This document shows positions 54,929 through 64,000 of a stretch of DNA of 64,000 nucleotides, piece after piece. Within the stretch, counting starts at the first letter, position 1. Each line of letters opens with the position of its first letter. Position numbers and translations under genes: made by a program. The DNA lies in assembly GCA_030533445.1 (NCBI GenBank), contig CM060076.1, forward strand, positions 9,232,001 through 9,296,000, in the 5' to 3' direction. Origin of the DNA: Cyprinodon diabolis (taxonomy: Eukaryota > Chordata > Actinopteri > Cyprinodontiformes > Cyprinodontidae). Below the pieces are notes generated by a model. That model ran no database searches, was not told the DNA's origin, and saw only the letters and a list, made by a program, of their open reading frames with translations.

Positions 54929-55981
54929 GAACACTGTGGCCAAACACAAGACCCAGCAGATCACCTCCGCCGTCGATTGGAGGAGCAAGATGCCTAAATC
55001 CAGGGACAAACTCAAACCCTCCGTGAGTTATATCGTTTGGTTGAGACCCACAATCATATGCTTCAGAGTTATGCTAATTTTATGAGCAATGCTAATGCCA
55101 CGTCGGCAGCGCAACCATTTCCGGGTCCAGTTCCGCCTCCGTGGTCACCAGCAATGACGTCATCAGAGTTCCGCCCAAGCCTACCTGAAAAATTCTCTGG
55201 TAATATGAAAGACTGCAAGGGATTTTTGTTTCAATGCCGTTTAATCTTTCAGAACTCTCCTGGCAGTTTTCCTACAGACTATAAGAAGATAACTTTCATT
55301 CTTTCCCAATTGACAGGAAGAGCCCTGGAATGGGCTCAGGCAAGGTTTGCCTCCGACGAAAGCCTCAGTTGTCGTTACCCTGAGTTTATTTCTGAATTTT
55401 CTCAGGTATTCAATCAAGAAACTGATCAAACCCTTGACTCTCGTGCTCTTTTCAACATTAAACAGGGAAATTCCTCAGTGGCAGAGTTCTCCATTAACTT
55501 CCGGGTTAAAGCGGCAGCCTCCGGATGGAACCAAAGCGCTTTAAAGGGAGCTTATTTTATGGCTTTGAATGAAAGCATCAAGGATGAACTAGCAACCCTC
55601 GACGAACCTGCAACACTTGAGGAATTAATCCGTCTGATGATAAAATTGGACAACAGAATCCGAGCTAGAAACAGCTCCAAGTCTAGAAATCTGGGTTCTG
55701 TTTCTTCAGCCCCTGCTTCTAATAATGTGACTGTTTTTTCTGCTCCCACAGAACAGTTGTCCAAACCAAGATCTAAAGTCCAGTCTCTCCCTCTGCCTGT
55801 TCAGGCCTCTCATTTCGGAGAGATGGATGCCGAACCCATGCAGGTTGGACATACCAGGCTCACTCCAGAGGAAAGACAAAGACGTTTTTTGAGCAAACTA
55901 TGCATCTACTGTGGTGAGAGTGGTCACTTCATCGCTTCATGTCCAGTTAAATTAAAAGCCTGGGCCCGCCAGAGGTTCTGA
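54923..55981 (+). pseudogene. gag: Chromovirus gag with one in-frame stop
   Basis: The frame opens with ATG at 54923-54925, inside the last six bases of the LTR, and continues in register to TGA at 55979. It is broken only by TAA at 54995-54997 (codon 25). The next ATG-led part, 55037-55981, is 314 codons. The middle is a Ty3/gypsy retrotransposon capsid (FSGNMKDCKGFLFQCRLIFQ, then FILSQLTGRALEWAQARFAS, then SVAEFSINFRVKAAASGWN). The C-terminal zinc knuckle is CIYCGESGHFIASC (about 55902-55943). Gag builds the virus-like particle and packages RNA. The length is usual for a sushi-type Gag. The upstream start is chosen because frame and leader match the family pattern. Confidence 0.85.
54929..54940 (+). 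promoter_or_regulatory. Putative self-priming primer-binding site
   Basis: GAACACTGTGGC directly follows the 5' LTR. It does not begin with TGG and does not match any tRNA 3' end I know. It can pair with GCCGCAGTGTTT at 54371-54382, the predicted 5' end of the transcript, over 12 positions with two G:U wobbles. Tf1/sushi-group elements are known to prime reverse transcription with the 5' end of their own RNA. Confidence 0.6.
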
Positions 55982-57948
55982 GGAGTCTGGTGGGCCATGA
56001 TAACTCTAAAAAATCTCCTCGACTTATGCTCCCCGCCACTTTGTTTTGCTCTAATCAAAGCCTCTCTTTTTCTGCCTTCATCGATTCAGGCTGTGAACGA
56101 AATTTAATTGATTCAAACCTTGTCCAGCAGCTTCAAATTGAAACCATTCCCCTGACCCAGTCTCTTAGTGTCTCAGCAATTGATAGGAAAAAACTCCACC
56201 AGGTTACCCATCAAACTCAACCACTCGAGCTACTACTCTCAGGTAATCATCGTGAAACCATAAAATTTTTTGTTTTTCCCTCCGCATGCTCTCCCCTGGT
56301 GCTTGGATTCGAATGGTTGGAGAAACATAATCCACATATTAACTGGACTGATCGTCATGTGGAATCGTGGTCAACGTTATGTCACGAAACATGCCTCCGT
56401 TCAGCAGCCCCTGTGGTGGGGTCTCCTAGAGGTGGGGGGGAGATGGAATCTCCTGACCTTTCTTCTGTCCCTTCTGAGTACTATGATTTGGCTCCTGTCT
56501 TCAGTAAGGTCAGTGCTACTTCCCTTCCACCACACAGACCATATGACTGTGCGATCGAGCTATTACCTGGAGCACCTCTACCCAGCAGTAGACTATACAA
56601 TATTTCCAAACCAGAACGAGAAACCATGGAAAAATACATAAACGAGTCTTTAGCTGCTGGGATAATTCGCCCATCTTCTTCCCCGTTGGGTGCAGGGTTC
56701 TTTTTCGTCGGCAAGAAGGACGGTTCTTTAAGACCATGTATTGATTACAGAGGCCTGAACCAAATAACAATTAAGAACAAGTACCCTCTTCCACTACTTG
56801 CCTCAGCTTTTGAACCTGTACAAGGGGCAACTGTTTTCACCAAACTAGATTTGAGGAATGCTTATCATCTTCTTAGGATCCGTGACGGAGATGAGTGGAA
56901 AACAGCCTTTAAGACCCCCTTGGGCCAGTTCGAATATTTGGTCATGCCCTTTGGTCTAACAAATGCTCCTGCCTGCTTCCAAGCCCTAGTGAATGACGTT
57001 CTCAGACACTTTTTAAATGTGTTCGTGTTCGTCTACATAAATGACATACTCATTTACTCTAAAGACCTCTCAGAGCATAAGAAACATGTCCGCCTTGTGT
57101 TGCAAAGATTACTGGAGAACAAACTTTTTGTCAAAGCCGAGAAATGTGAGTTTCATCAGCCTTCAGTCACCTTTTTGGGGTTTGTGCTCGAGGGCGGGCA
57201 GGTTAAGCCTTCTGAGGATAAAATAAAGGCAGTTTTGGAGTGGCCGGTTCCTGAAAACCGCAAGCAGCTACAGAGATTTCTGGGTTTCGCCAATTTTTAT
57301 CGCAGATTCATCAGGAACTATAGTCAGACAGCTCTTCCTCTAACCTCCTTAACCTCAGTCAAACGAACCTTTCAATGGACCCCTGAGGCACAAACCGCAT
57401 TTGAGAAACTGAAATCTTTGTTTTCCAGAGCACCCGTGTTAATCCAGCCTGATCCTTCCAAACTATTCATCCTGGAAGTAGACGCTTCCGACTCTGGTGT
57501 GGGAGCTGTCTTATCTCAAAGACTCGACACTGATCAAAAGATTCATCCTTGTGCCTTTTTCTCTCAAAGACTTTCCTCCGCAGAGAAAAACTACGATGTT
57601 GGAGACCGAGAACTACTGGCCATCAAGTTGGCACTGGAGGAATGGAGACACTGGCTGGAGGGAGCTGAGCACCCGGTTCTTGTTTGGACGGATCACAAGA
57701 ACCTTGCTTACATCCAGTCAGCTAAACAAGCCAATCCCCGTCAATCAAGGTGGTCCATATTCTTCTCTCGTTTCAATCTCATTATCTCCTTCAGACCCGG
57801 ATCCAAGAATGTCAAACCCGATTCTCTCTCTCGTCTATACTCCGTTGATCAACCCGAGACGCCTGAACCTGTCCTTCCCGCATCATGCACTGTTGGAGTG
57901 GTTACCTGGGAGATCACCGATCTAATTAATTCCGCCCTGGCTTCATAA
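55951..57948 (+). pseudogene. pol: Chromovirus pol, first part: protease, reverse transcriptase, RNase H
   Basis: Open in the -1 frame relative to gag from 55951, overlapping gag by 31 bp. The protease has [13 protein letters not shown] (Asp at 56083). The reverse transcriptase has [33 protein letters not shown] (first catalytic Asp), [12 protein letters not shown], and then [10 protein letters not shown] at 57034-57045, where the expected YXDD motif has Asn in place of the first Asp. [17 protein letters not shown] and [15 protein letters not shown] follow. RNase H has [16 protein letters not shown] (Asp at 57481), DRELLAI and WTDHKNL. It stops at TAA 57946-57948, in register with the integrase part. 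No ATG start is expected, as Pol is made by frameshifting. Confidence 0.88.
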
Positions 57949-59295
57949 CCTGACCCAGGTAATGGTCCTGCTAACCGAACCTATGTACCTTCTTCAGTCA
58001 GATCTCGCCTAATACAGTGGATGCATGCTGCTAAGTTCTCTGCCCATCCGGGGGTGAGCAGAACCGTCGCTTTGATTTCAAGACCTTTCTGGTGGCCAAC
58101 TCTTCACAGAGATGTCAAGGAGTATGTGTTGGCCTGTTCCACCTGTGCTAGAAATAAAGCCTCACATCAACCTCCCTCAGGCCTGTTACAACCTCTTCCA
58201 GTTCCCTCGCGTCCATGGTCCCATATAGCTATCGACTTCGTCACTGGTCTTCCCATCTCCCGAGGTATGTCCACAATCTTCACCATCGTTGATCGATTCT
58301 CGAAATCCTGTCATCTCATCCCTCTCAGGAAACTTCCCACGGCTTTTCAAACCGCCCAGCTCCTGGTGAAACACGTCTTCCGTCTTCATGGCATTCCCCA
58401 AGAGATCCTCTCAGACCGTGGTCCCCAGTTCATTTCACAAGTTTGGAAGGCATTCTGTTCCGCTCTCGACTGTAAGTTCTCTCTAACTTCCGGTTATCAC
58501 CCACAGTCCAACGGACAAACTGAGAGGATGAACCAACAGCTAGAGTCAACCCTCCGTTGTCTGACATCAAACAATCCCACCGACTGGAGCCTGTACCTAA
58601 CTTGGATAGAATACGCACACAATTCTCTTAAATCTGCTTCCACCGGCCAGTCACCGTTTCAGGTCAGTCTCGGTTACCAACCTCCACTTTTTCCCGCAGA
58701 CGAGAGAGAGATTTCGGTCCAGTCAGTCAACCAGCACATCGGACGCTGCCAACGCATATGGAGAGAGACCATCACTACCCTCAATCGTTCCTCCGAGACT
58801 ACCAAGCGTTTCGCCGACTCCAGAAGACGTCCAGCCCCTGAGTACTCCGTGGGCCAAGAGGTATGGCTATCCACTCGAGATATTCCCCTCAAGGGAATGT
58901 CTCGTAAACTCTCTCCAAAATTCATTGGTCCGTATAAGATTTCCCAGGTCATCAACCCATCAGCCATACGCCTTCAACTTCACCCGTCTCTTCGTATTCA
59001 TCCCACATTCCACGTCTCTCAAGTGAAACCAGTAGTCTCAAGTCCTCTGTGCCCACCATCCGACTCCCCTCCAGCCGCCCTGGAAGTCGATGGTCATCCT
59101 GCATTCACCGTCCGCCGGATCGTGGACTCCCGTCGGCGAGGTCGCGGCTGGCAGTACCTCGTCGACTGGGAGGGCTATGGCCCGGAGGATCGTCAGTGGG
59201 TTCCTGGCTCTTACATCCTCGATCCAGCACTGATCGAGGAGTACGAGCGTTCCTGTCCATCGACATCTTCCGGACCGCCAAGGGGCGGTCGTTGA
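57949..59295 (+). pseudogene. pol: Chromovirus pol, second part: integrase and chromodomain
   Basis: Same reading frame as the preceding pol part, separated only by the TAA at 57946. The integrase has a zinc module ([10 protein letters not shown] ... CSTCARNK), catalytic Asp in [10 protein letters not shown] (about 58231), Asp in [10 protein letters not shown] (about 58411) and Glu in [10 protein letters not shown] (about 58522). A GPY module ([10 protein letters not shown], about 58920) and HVSQVKPV follow. The C-terminal chromodomain is [20 protein letters not shown] then [18 protein letters not shown] (about 59104-59220), which steers integration to modified chromatin. All integrase catalytic residues are present. 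The ATG at 58021 is internal. Confidence 0.9.
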
Positions 59296-59303
59296 GGGGG
59301 GGG
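59294..59303 (+). promoter_or_regulatory. Chromovirus polypurine tract
   Basis: GAGGGGGGGG, separated from the 3' LTR by TAC. It is the expected plus-strand primer and overlaps the pol stop codon (TGA 59293-59295). Confidence 0.8.
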
Positions 59304-59306
59304 TAC

Positions 59307-60011
59307 TGTTGGGAGCTGGAGAAGTACCACCTTCCTCCAGCAGAGTCCGCCATGGATCCTCCTGAGCCGAGCCTCCTGCACAGCTGAAGCTCATCCCATC
59401 ATCAGAGGATCCACAGTATTTAAGCTGTCTTCAGACCTTGCCTCAACGCCGCAGTGTTTTATCCAGTTGGTTAGCACCTAAGCCTAGTATCTCTGAGAAC
59501 CTTTGTTGACTTTTGAATCCAGACTGGATTCTAACCTTTGTCTCTGTCTTCCAGGAAACCTGTTTTTCTCCTGTGAAGCTCAGGAGGAGCTTAACCTGCC
59601 GAGCCTGCCCTCTGAGCCAAACCTGAAGTCTCTCTCTGGATTTTCCTTGCAGCTCCGGACCAAGAGCTGGAAACTCAAAGCCAAGTTCAGCTCATTCTCA
59701 AGAAGTAAGACGCTGAAGCAGTTAACAGACTCTGCTGAACAAACTATCTCCGGACCCAACAGTTTCCCTCTCAAGGCTTTAACCAAGAACCCTCAAGGTA
59801 CAAATCTGAAACTGTCTGAATCAAACTCCTCTGAGCAAACGCTAACTGAACTGTCTCCCACGCAGACTCCAGTGAACCAGCCCCCAGGCCAGAACCAGAA
59901 CCAGTGATTAAACTGTGCTTGTGACAATAAACATTGTTAAACCTTTTACTTCTGTTTCCGTCTCCGTGGTGTTCTGCATAACTGGGTCTCACTAGAGAAC
60001 CCATCATGACA
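59307..60011 (+). mobile_element. Chromovirus 3' LTR
   Basis: A 705-bp copy of the 5' LTR, longer by one AACCAG unit. AATAAA at 59926-59931. Ends CATGACA before the TSD copy GTTTG. Confidence 0.95.
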
Positions 60012-60016
60012 GTTTG

Positions 60017-63000
60017 TGGTTTGCTTTTAAAAATTGACCCTAGCTTCACACATAAACACATAAATCTGCATTATATGTCTCACTACAAGGATATGGATGT
60101 ACGGCATAATTACATAAACACAAATTTGCACAGTTAAAATACAGATTAGTTTGCCATTAAGGCATACAGATGCATACTTGTTAGAATGTTGAAATATTTT
60201 TAATGTATTTATGCACATTTCTACCTATAGCTTGAGGAAACGGAACCATGTACACATTTCGTTTAAAGTCACTCCATATCCAGTATTGTGTATATGTGTG
60301 TTTGTGACTGTGTAGGGAAGAAGAAATTTATATTTATGTAACATAAAACCAGCGTTAGGGATTGTCAGAGGAGTATTTGTCCATTATCCCTGCAAGGTCT
60401 GTTTATCCTTCACCTTCTAATGTACTCCTACTATTGCACCTCCTACACTGGATTCAGAATAGTGGTTATCACTCTAAGTTATTACAGTAAACTAGGGGTC
60501 CAGACTGTTTCCAGTGTTTACATTTATCAGAAAAATAGACAGATGGTGTAAAAAAATTTTCTGTTTCAAGGTTAGTGAGTTAATAACTTTATGTTGCAAA
60601 ATTTCCAGTTTTAATTTAATTAATTAAAGCAAATGCTATAAGCAGATGAACCCTTTCTTTGGGTAATGCCCATGTTAACAGATATGAACTACAGTAGTTA
60701 TGGGAAGTTGAGTGCACCTGTGAACTATGCGCTAATAGATTTGATCAAATTACTCATAATGAGCCATTAAGTTTCTAAAGGGTATTATTGAATGTTCTTC
60801 ACCATGTTAAGTGTCTTAAAAGTGTTCATGAGGATTAAAACTTACAATATTTCTTTGAAAAAGCAGATTAATTATTGGGTTTTATATCCCAGTTATTCAT
60901 ATATGTATTTATATGGTAGGTAGACAGCAGCAGATTATTTTGGCATCGCAACCATTTTTAATTTTTTTTTTTACAGTGTCCTGTCTGGCAATGTGGCAAT
61001 AAGAATAATTGTCTTGATGCCAAAAAGAGCCCAACAGATTTTACTTTCACAAGTGTAACAGTATGGCAATTGCCATACTGCTCCACTTGTTTCATGCATA
61101 TAAATTGCTTTATTATAATTATGCAGGGAGTTTTACAGTTTATGTGGACACTGCAATGTAAATAGAGCCGAAAAACAGAAGAAGAAAAGGAAAAAAGAGA
61201 AAAGATGAAAGAAAGAAGAGATAGAAAGGAGATAATGACAAAACATTTTCAGTCTGCTTCATCCCCTGTAACGAGATGAAAAAAGAACAGCACAACCGAA
61301 AGACATGGTACGAGACATACAATAAAGCAACATCTTGAAACTATCGCTAAAGTAATGTTATTAAGTCTGACATGTACTCTGTGTTACCTGAAGATATGAA
61401 TGTGGGGTCTGTGTATGCTGCCATTTTGTTAAGAAAATAATTATAATTATGAAAAGAAAAGACAGGTAGAGTTTGGACTGAGGAAAAAAATTTATCTGGC
61501 TTGTAAAGGTTGCAGATTCCTGTACTTGTCTGAGAATTGAGGCGAATCAATTACTGTAATGGAGAGAGTGCTGATGAGCCACCCCCTTTTTTTTATGAAA
61601 TGCTGCTTCACTTATTTATAGTATTTAGTTTAATCAAATGTTTCTACATTAGGTGAAATAATTATTTAGATACAAGACTAACTTATATTAGGTCCACATA
61701 AAGAACATAATGATATTTTCTAAACTTAAACTAAACAGATACTTATTAACATATTTTTCCAGTGTTAAACTTTAGCCTAGTGTTGCATTTAACCCAGCTC
61801 TGAATACATAGTTTGCCCAACTTTTGCAGTTGGGGTACAATTCATTTACATAATACTTCATATTCTGTCAAATTTTTATGCAATCTGAATCCAAACCTTT
61901 TATATTGGCACTCCGTAAAGCTAGAACTGCCCTCTAACAGTCAGTAAGGAACAATTATTCATGTGAGAACATCTGACATTTCTTCAATAAGCAGCCAAGG
62001 TTTTTCTCCGGGGATACCCACTGAAAGCTAATCAAGACAAAACACAACCCAAAAACTCTCAGGTAACATTTTTTGGTGAGTAACTTTGCTACAGTAGGAA
62101 GAACCTTAGGGGAATGTGTCAATACTTATTTCAGGAAATAATTAACGTGTTTTTCTTTTTCTTTAACTTTACAATGTCGCTTTACCTCACTGTTATTAAA
62201 AAGAGAGGAATAAACTAAATGATTATACTCTCTTTGCAACAAGAAATATTTCTATAACAGGATCAGAATATTCTTTTAACTCACAGCTTAGAGCTGGAAA
62301 TAACATCCATGTTCCAGTTATAAGCTTAAACACTTTTTTTTTCAGGTACAACCAAACTGCAGAGGCAACAAAGCATAACAAATAAGTAAGAAATCTGTCA
62401 CAAAGTTATTAATCTTTATGATATACCAAAACAACAACAACAATAAACATCCCATAATTGATCAAAAGTGCAAATGCAACTAAAATCCAGGGCAGTGGCT
62501 CATCACAAACGAAGGTACAAAGCAGCTGGGACCTTGTTTGCTCTAAGCTCAAACTTCAGCTTTATTTGGCTACTTTTCATTGCCTTTAAGTGCGTTTGTA
62601 TATAAAATGTGAACCATTTTTACCAACTCCTCTCTTTTCTGCATCTCTTTTCAGTTTATTATAATCTGTAGAACCTTAATAACCCTGTCAAAAGAATTCC
62701 TGCTGTACTAGTAAAATATATTAGAACCCTGCAGTAGCTCAAACTGATGAAAACCTACAGTTAATATTATACCCAAAAACTTATATTGACCTCCTGTTAT
62801 GATGTGGATAACATGTGTTCAGTTGTTTAATGCTTATTCACTATGAAATGACTTACAAAAGATTTAACAATTATGCTGTTTGCAAAAAGGTTTGATCAAA
62901 TGTTCTTTATGACTTTAGTGTCACTGCTTTTAAGTTACGCTACCTTGAAACTTTATCTAATTTAAATGTAAGCCCACAGACTGTGTGTAGTTGGAGCTTT

Positions 63001-63205
63001 GAATCTCATCCTGTTCATGTGATGTTGGTTTGTATTTTTTATTTTTTTTACCCACATGAATTACATGGAGAAACAGTGAATTTCAATGATTTAGTAACAA
63101 AAAGCTAAAAGTCAGTAGAACTTTCTGGTTTGAGGGAAGAAAACGGACTGATCAGGAAAGAGTTGGTTGATGAGATCTCATAACTGATGGTTTTGCTCAC
63201 TTGAA
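60017..63205. other. Non-coding stretch
   Basis: AT-rich unique DNA. A short inverted repeat ACAGTATGGCAATTGCCATACTG (in two halves) lies at about 61060-61081. No gene or element is recognisable. Confidence 0.5.
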
Positions 63206-63207
63206 AG

Positions 63208-64000
63208 CAGTGCTGCATTTACTTGATTACTGTACTTAAGTACTTTTTTGGGTATCTTTACTTTACTTTAGTCATCTTTTAGGGGGGGTACTTTAACTTC
63301 ACCCAACTACATTTCAAAGTCAAAATTTGACCTTTCTACTCCACTCCATTTTGAAGAAGCTGCTAGTTACTTGTTCTTTTGGGTCAGCTTAGCTTTATAA
63401 TCCGCTGTTGCTGTTTTTCTTTTTTGAAATGCAGTTTCAACATGCAAGAGAGCAGGACTTAGGACTGAATTTGTCACCACTGTTTTAGAGATTTGCATTA
63501 TATTTCACAAATGTGAGAAACACTGGGCAGATATTATTAGTTGTTGGCCATGTGTCCAAGTTGTTCAGTAGGAGGAGTTCTCAGATCAGTTGCAGTTTCT
63601 TTGTGGTAATAGATTCAACTTTAAACCTGTATTCCATAATAATAAATAAATGAAATAGTCCTTTTTTTGTGGCATTTTTATGCTGAAGTTCTTTACAAGT
63701 GGTGTAGTATTGGTAGAGTTGTTCTATGTATTAATACATCAGATAGTTTCTGAAAGTTAAAAGGTTCTTTAAGATTACCCTGAAAATTAGACAAAAATGT
63801 ACAGATATTAGAAAATTTAATTTGCATTTTTGAATAATTAAATACTTTTAACAGCATGTACTTTTGAAAACTTACAGTAAGTATTTTCAGAAGTGAGTAC
63901 TTTAATACTTTTACTTGAGTAGATGTTTAATTGAGTAACTTTTCCTTGTAGTTGAGTAAGTTTTGACTGTGACTATCAATACTCTTACTCAAGTACTGCA
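63208..64000. mobile_element. Left part of a DNA-transposon-like repeat running off the window
   Basis: Begins near CAGTGCTGCATTTACTTG and is rich in GTACTTAAGTAC, TACTTTACTTTAG and, toward the right, GAGTACTTTAATAC and TACTTGAGTAGAT units. The minus strand at the window end reads TGCAGTACTTGAGTAAGAG, similar to the left end. This inverted, ACTT-rich subterminal pattern resembles the fish hAT-type element at 13899-15161. The right terminus and TSD are outside the window. Confidence 0.5.

Larger units (their letters stand above)
54230..60011 (+). mobile_element. Ty3/gypsy chromovirus (sushi/Tf1 group), structurally complete, recently inserted
   Basis: Full-length element of 5782 bp: two LTRs, a putative self-priming site, gag with a zinc knuckle, pol with protease, RT, RNase H, integrase and chromodomain, and a polypurine tract. 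The TSD is perfect: GTTTG at 54225-54229 and 60012-60016. By eye the LTRs differ by five substitutions and one 6-bp indel (an AACCAG unit), under 1 percent, so it is young. Two in-frame TAA codons and an Asn in the RT active-site motif make this copy inactive in itself. Confidence 0.95.

Overview
This window reads as a non-coding stretch of a teleost fish genome, probably a percomorph. The evidence is the mobile-element fauna: Rex3-like and Rex1-like LINEs, L2-type LINE tails, an R4/Dong (Rex6-like) LINE, tRNA-derived SINEs, a sushi/chromovirus-type Ty3/gypsy element, a fish-type endogenous retrovirus, and hAT, Harbinger-like and TTAA-flanked DNA transposons. It also shows AT-rich unique DNA and long (TA)n and (TG)n microsatellites. 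I could not identify a single certain host protein gene, rRNA, tRNA or CRISPR array. Nearly all long open frames belong to mobile elements.

Layout. 0-8 kb: unique DNA with two possible conserved non-coding blocks, one L2-type tail and a very old minus-strand chromovirus remnant. 8-22 kb: dense solo LTRs, LINE 3' ends, SINEs and non-autonomous DNA transposons, several with clear target-site duplications (TSDs), including a solo LTR carrying a nested DNA transposon. 22-27 kb: unique DNA with a possible regulatory block, a 0.9-kb palindromic TTAA-flanked transposon, a Rex3-like fragment and a SINE. 27.0-32.8 kb: an endogenous retrovirus with tRNA-Tyr primer site, identical LTR segments, internally deleted gag and pol, and a frameshifted env. 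Its truncated 3' LTR abuts a hAT transposase pseudogene. 34-46 kb: two Rex1-like fragments, a three-layer transposon nest (37.2-39.8 kb), and retroelements bounded by (TA)n tracts. A minus-strand open frame with a splice-acceptor-like start at 40.2-40.5 kb is the best candidate for an unrecognised exon. 46-54 kb: mostly unique DNA with several homeodomain-site-rich blocks. 54.2-60.0 kb: a young, structurally complete chromovirus with a perfect 5-bp TSD. 60-64 kb: unique DNA and the start of a further repeat.

How the parts work together. The one nearly complete system is the 54.2-60.0 kb chromovirus. Its LTR has a TATA box 31 bp upstream of a segment that can pair with the sequence immediately after the 5' LTR, which is the architecture expected for self-primed reverse transcription. 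Gag starts in the last six bases of the LTR, Pol follows in the -1 frame, and Pol ends in a chromodomain. Two in-frame stops and an Asp-to-Asn change in the reverse transcriptase active-site motif appear to have silenced it. The surrounding gene-poor DNA with AT-rich, TAATTA-containing blocks would fit a regulatory desert or a large intron, but that is inference.
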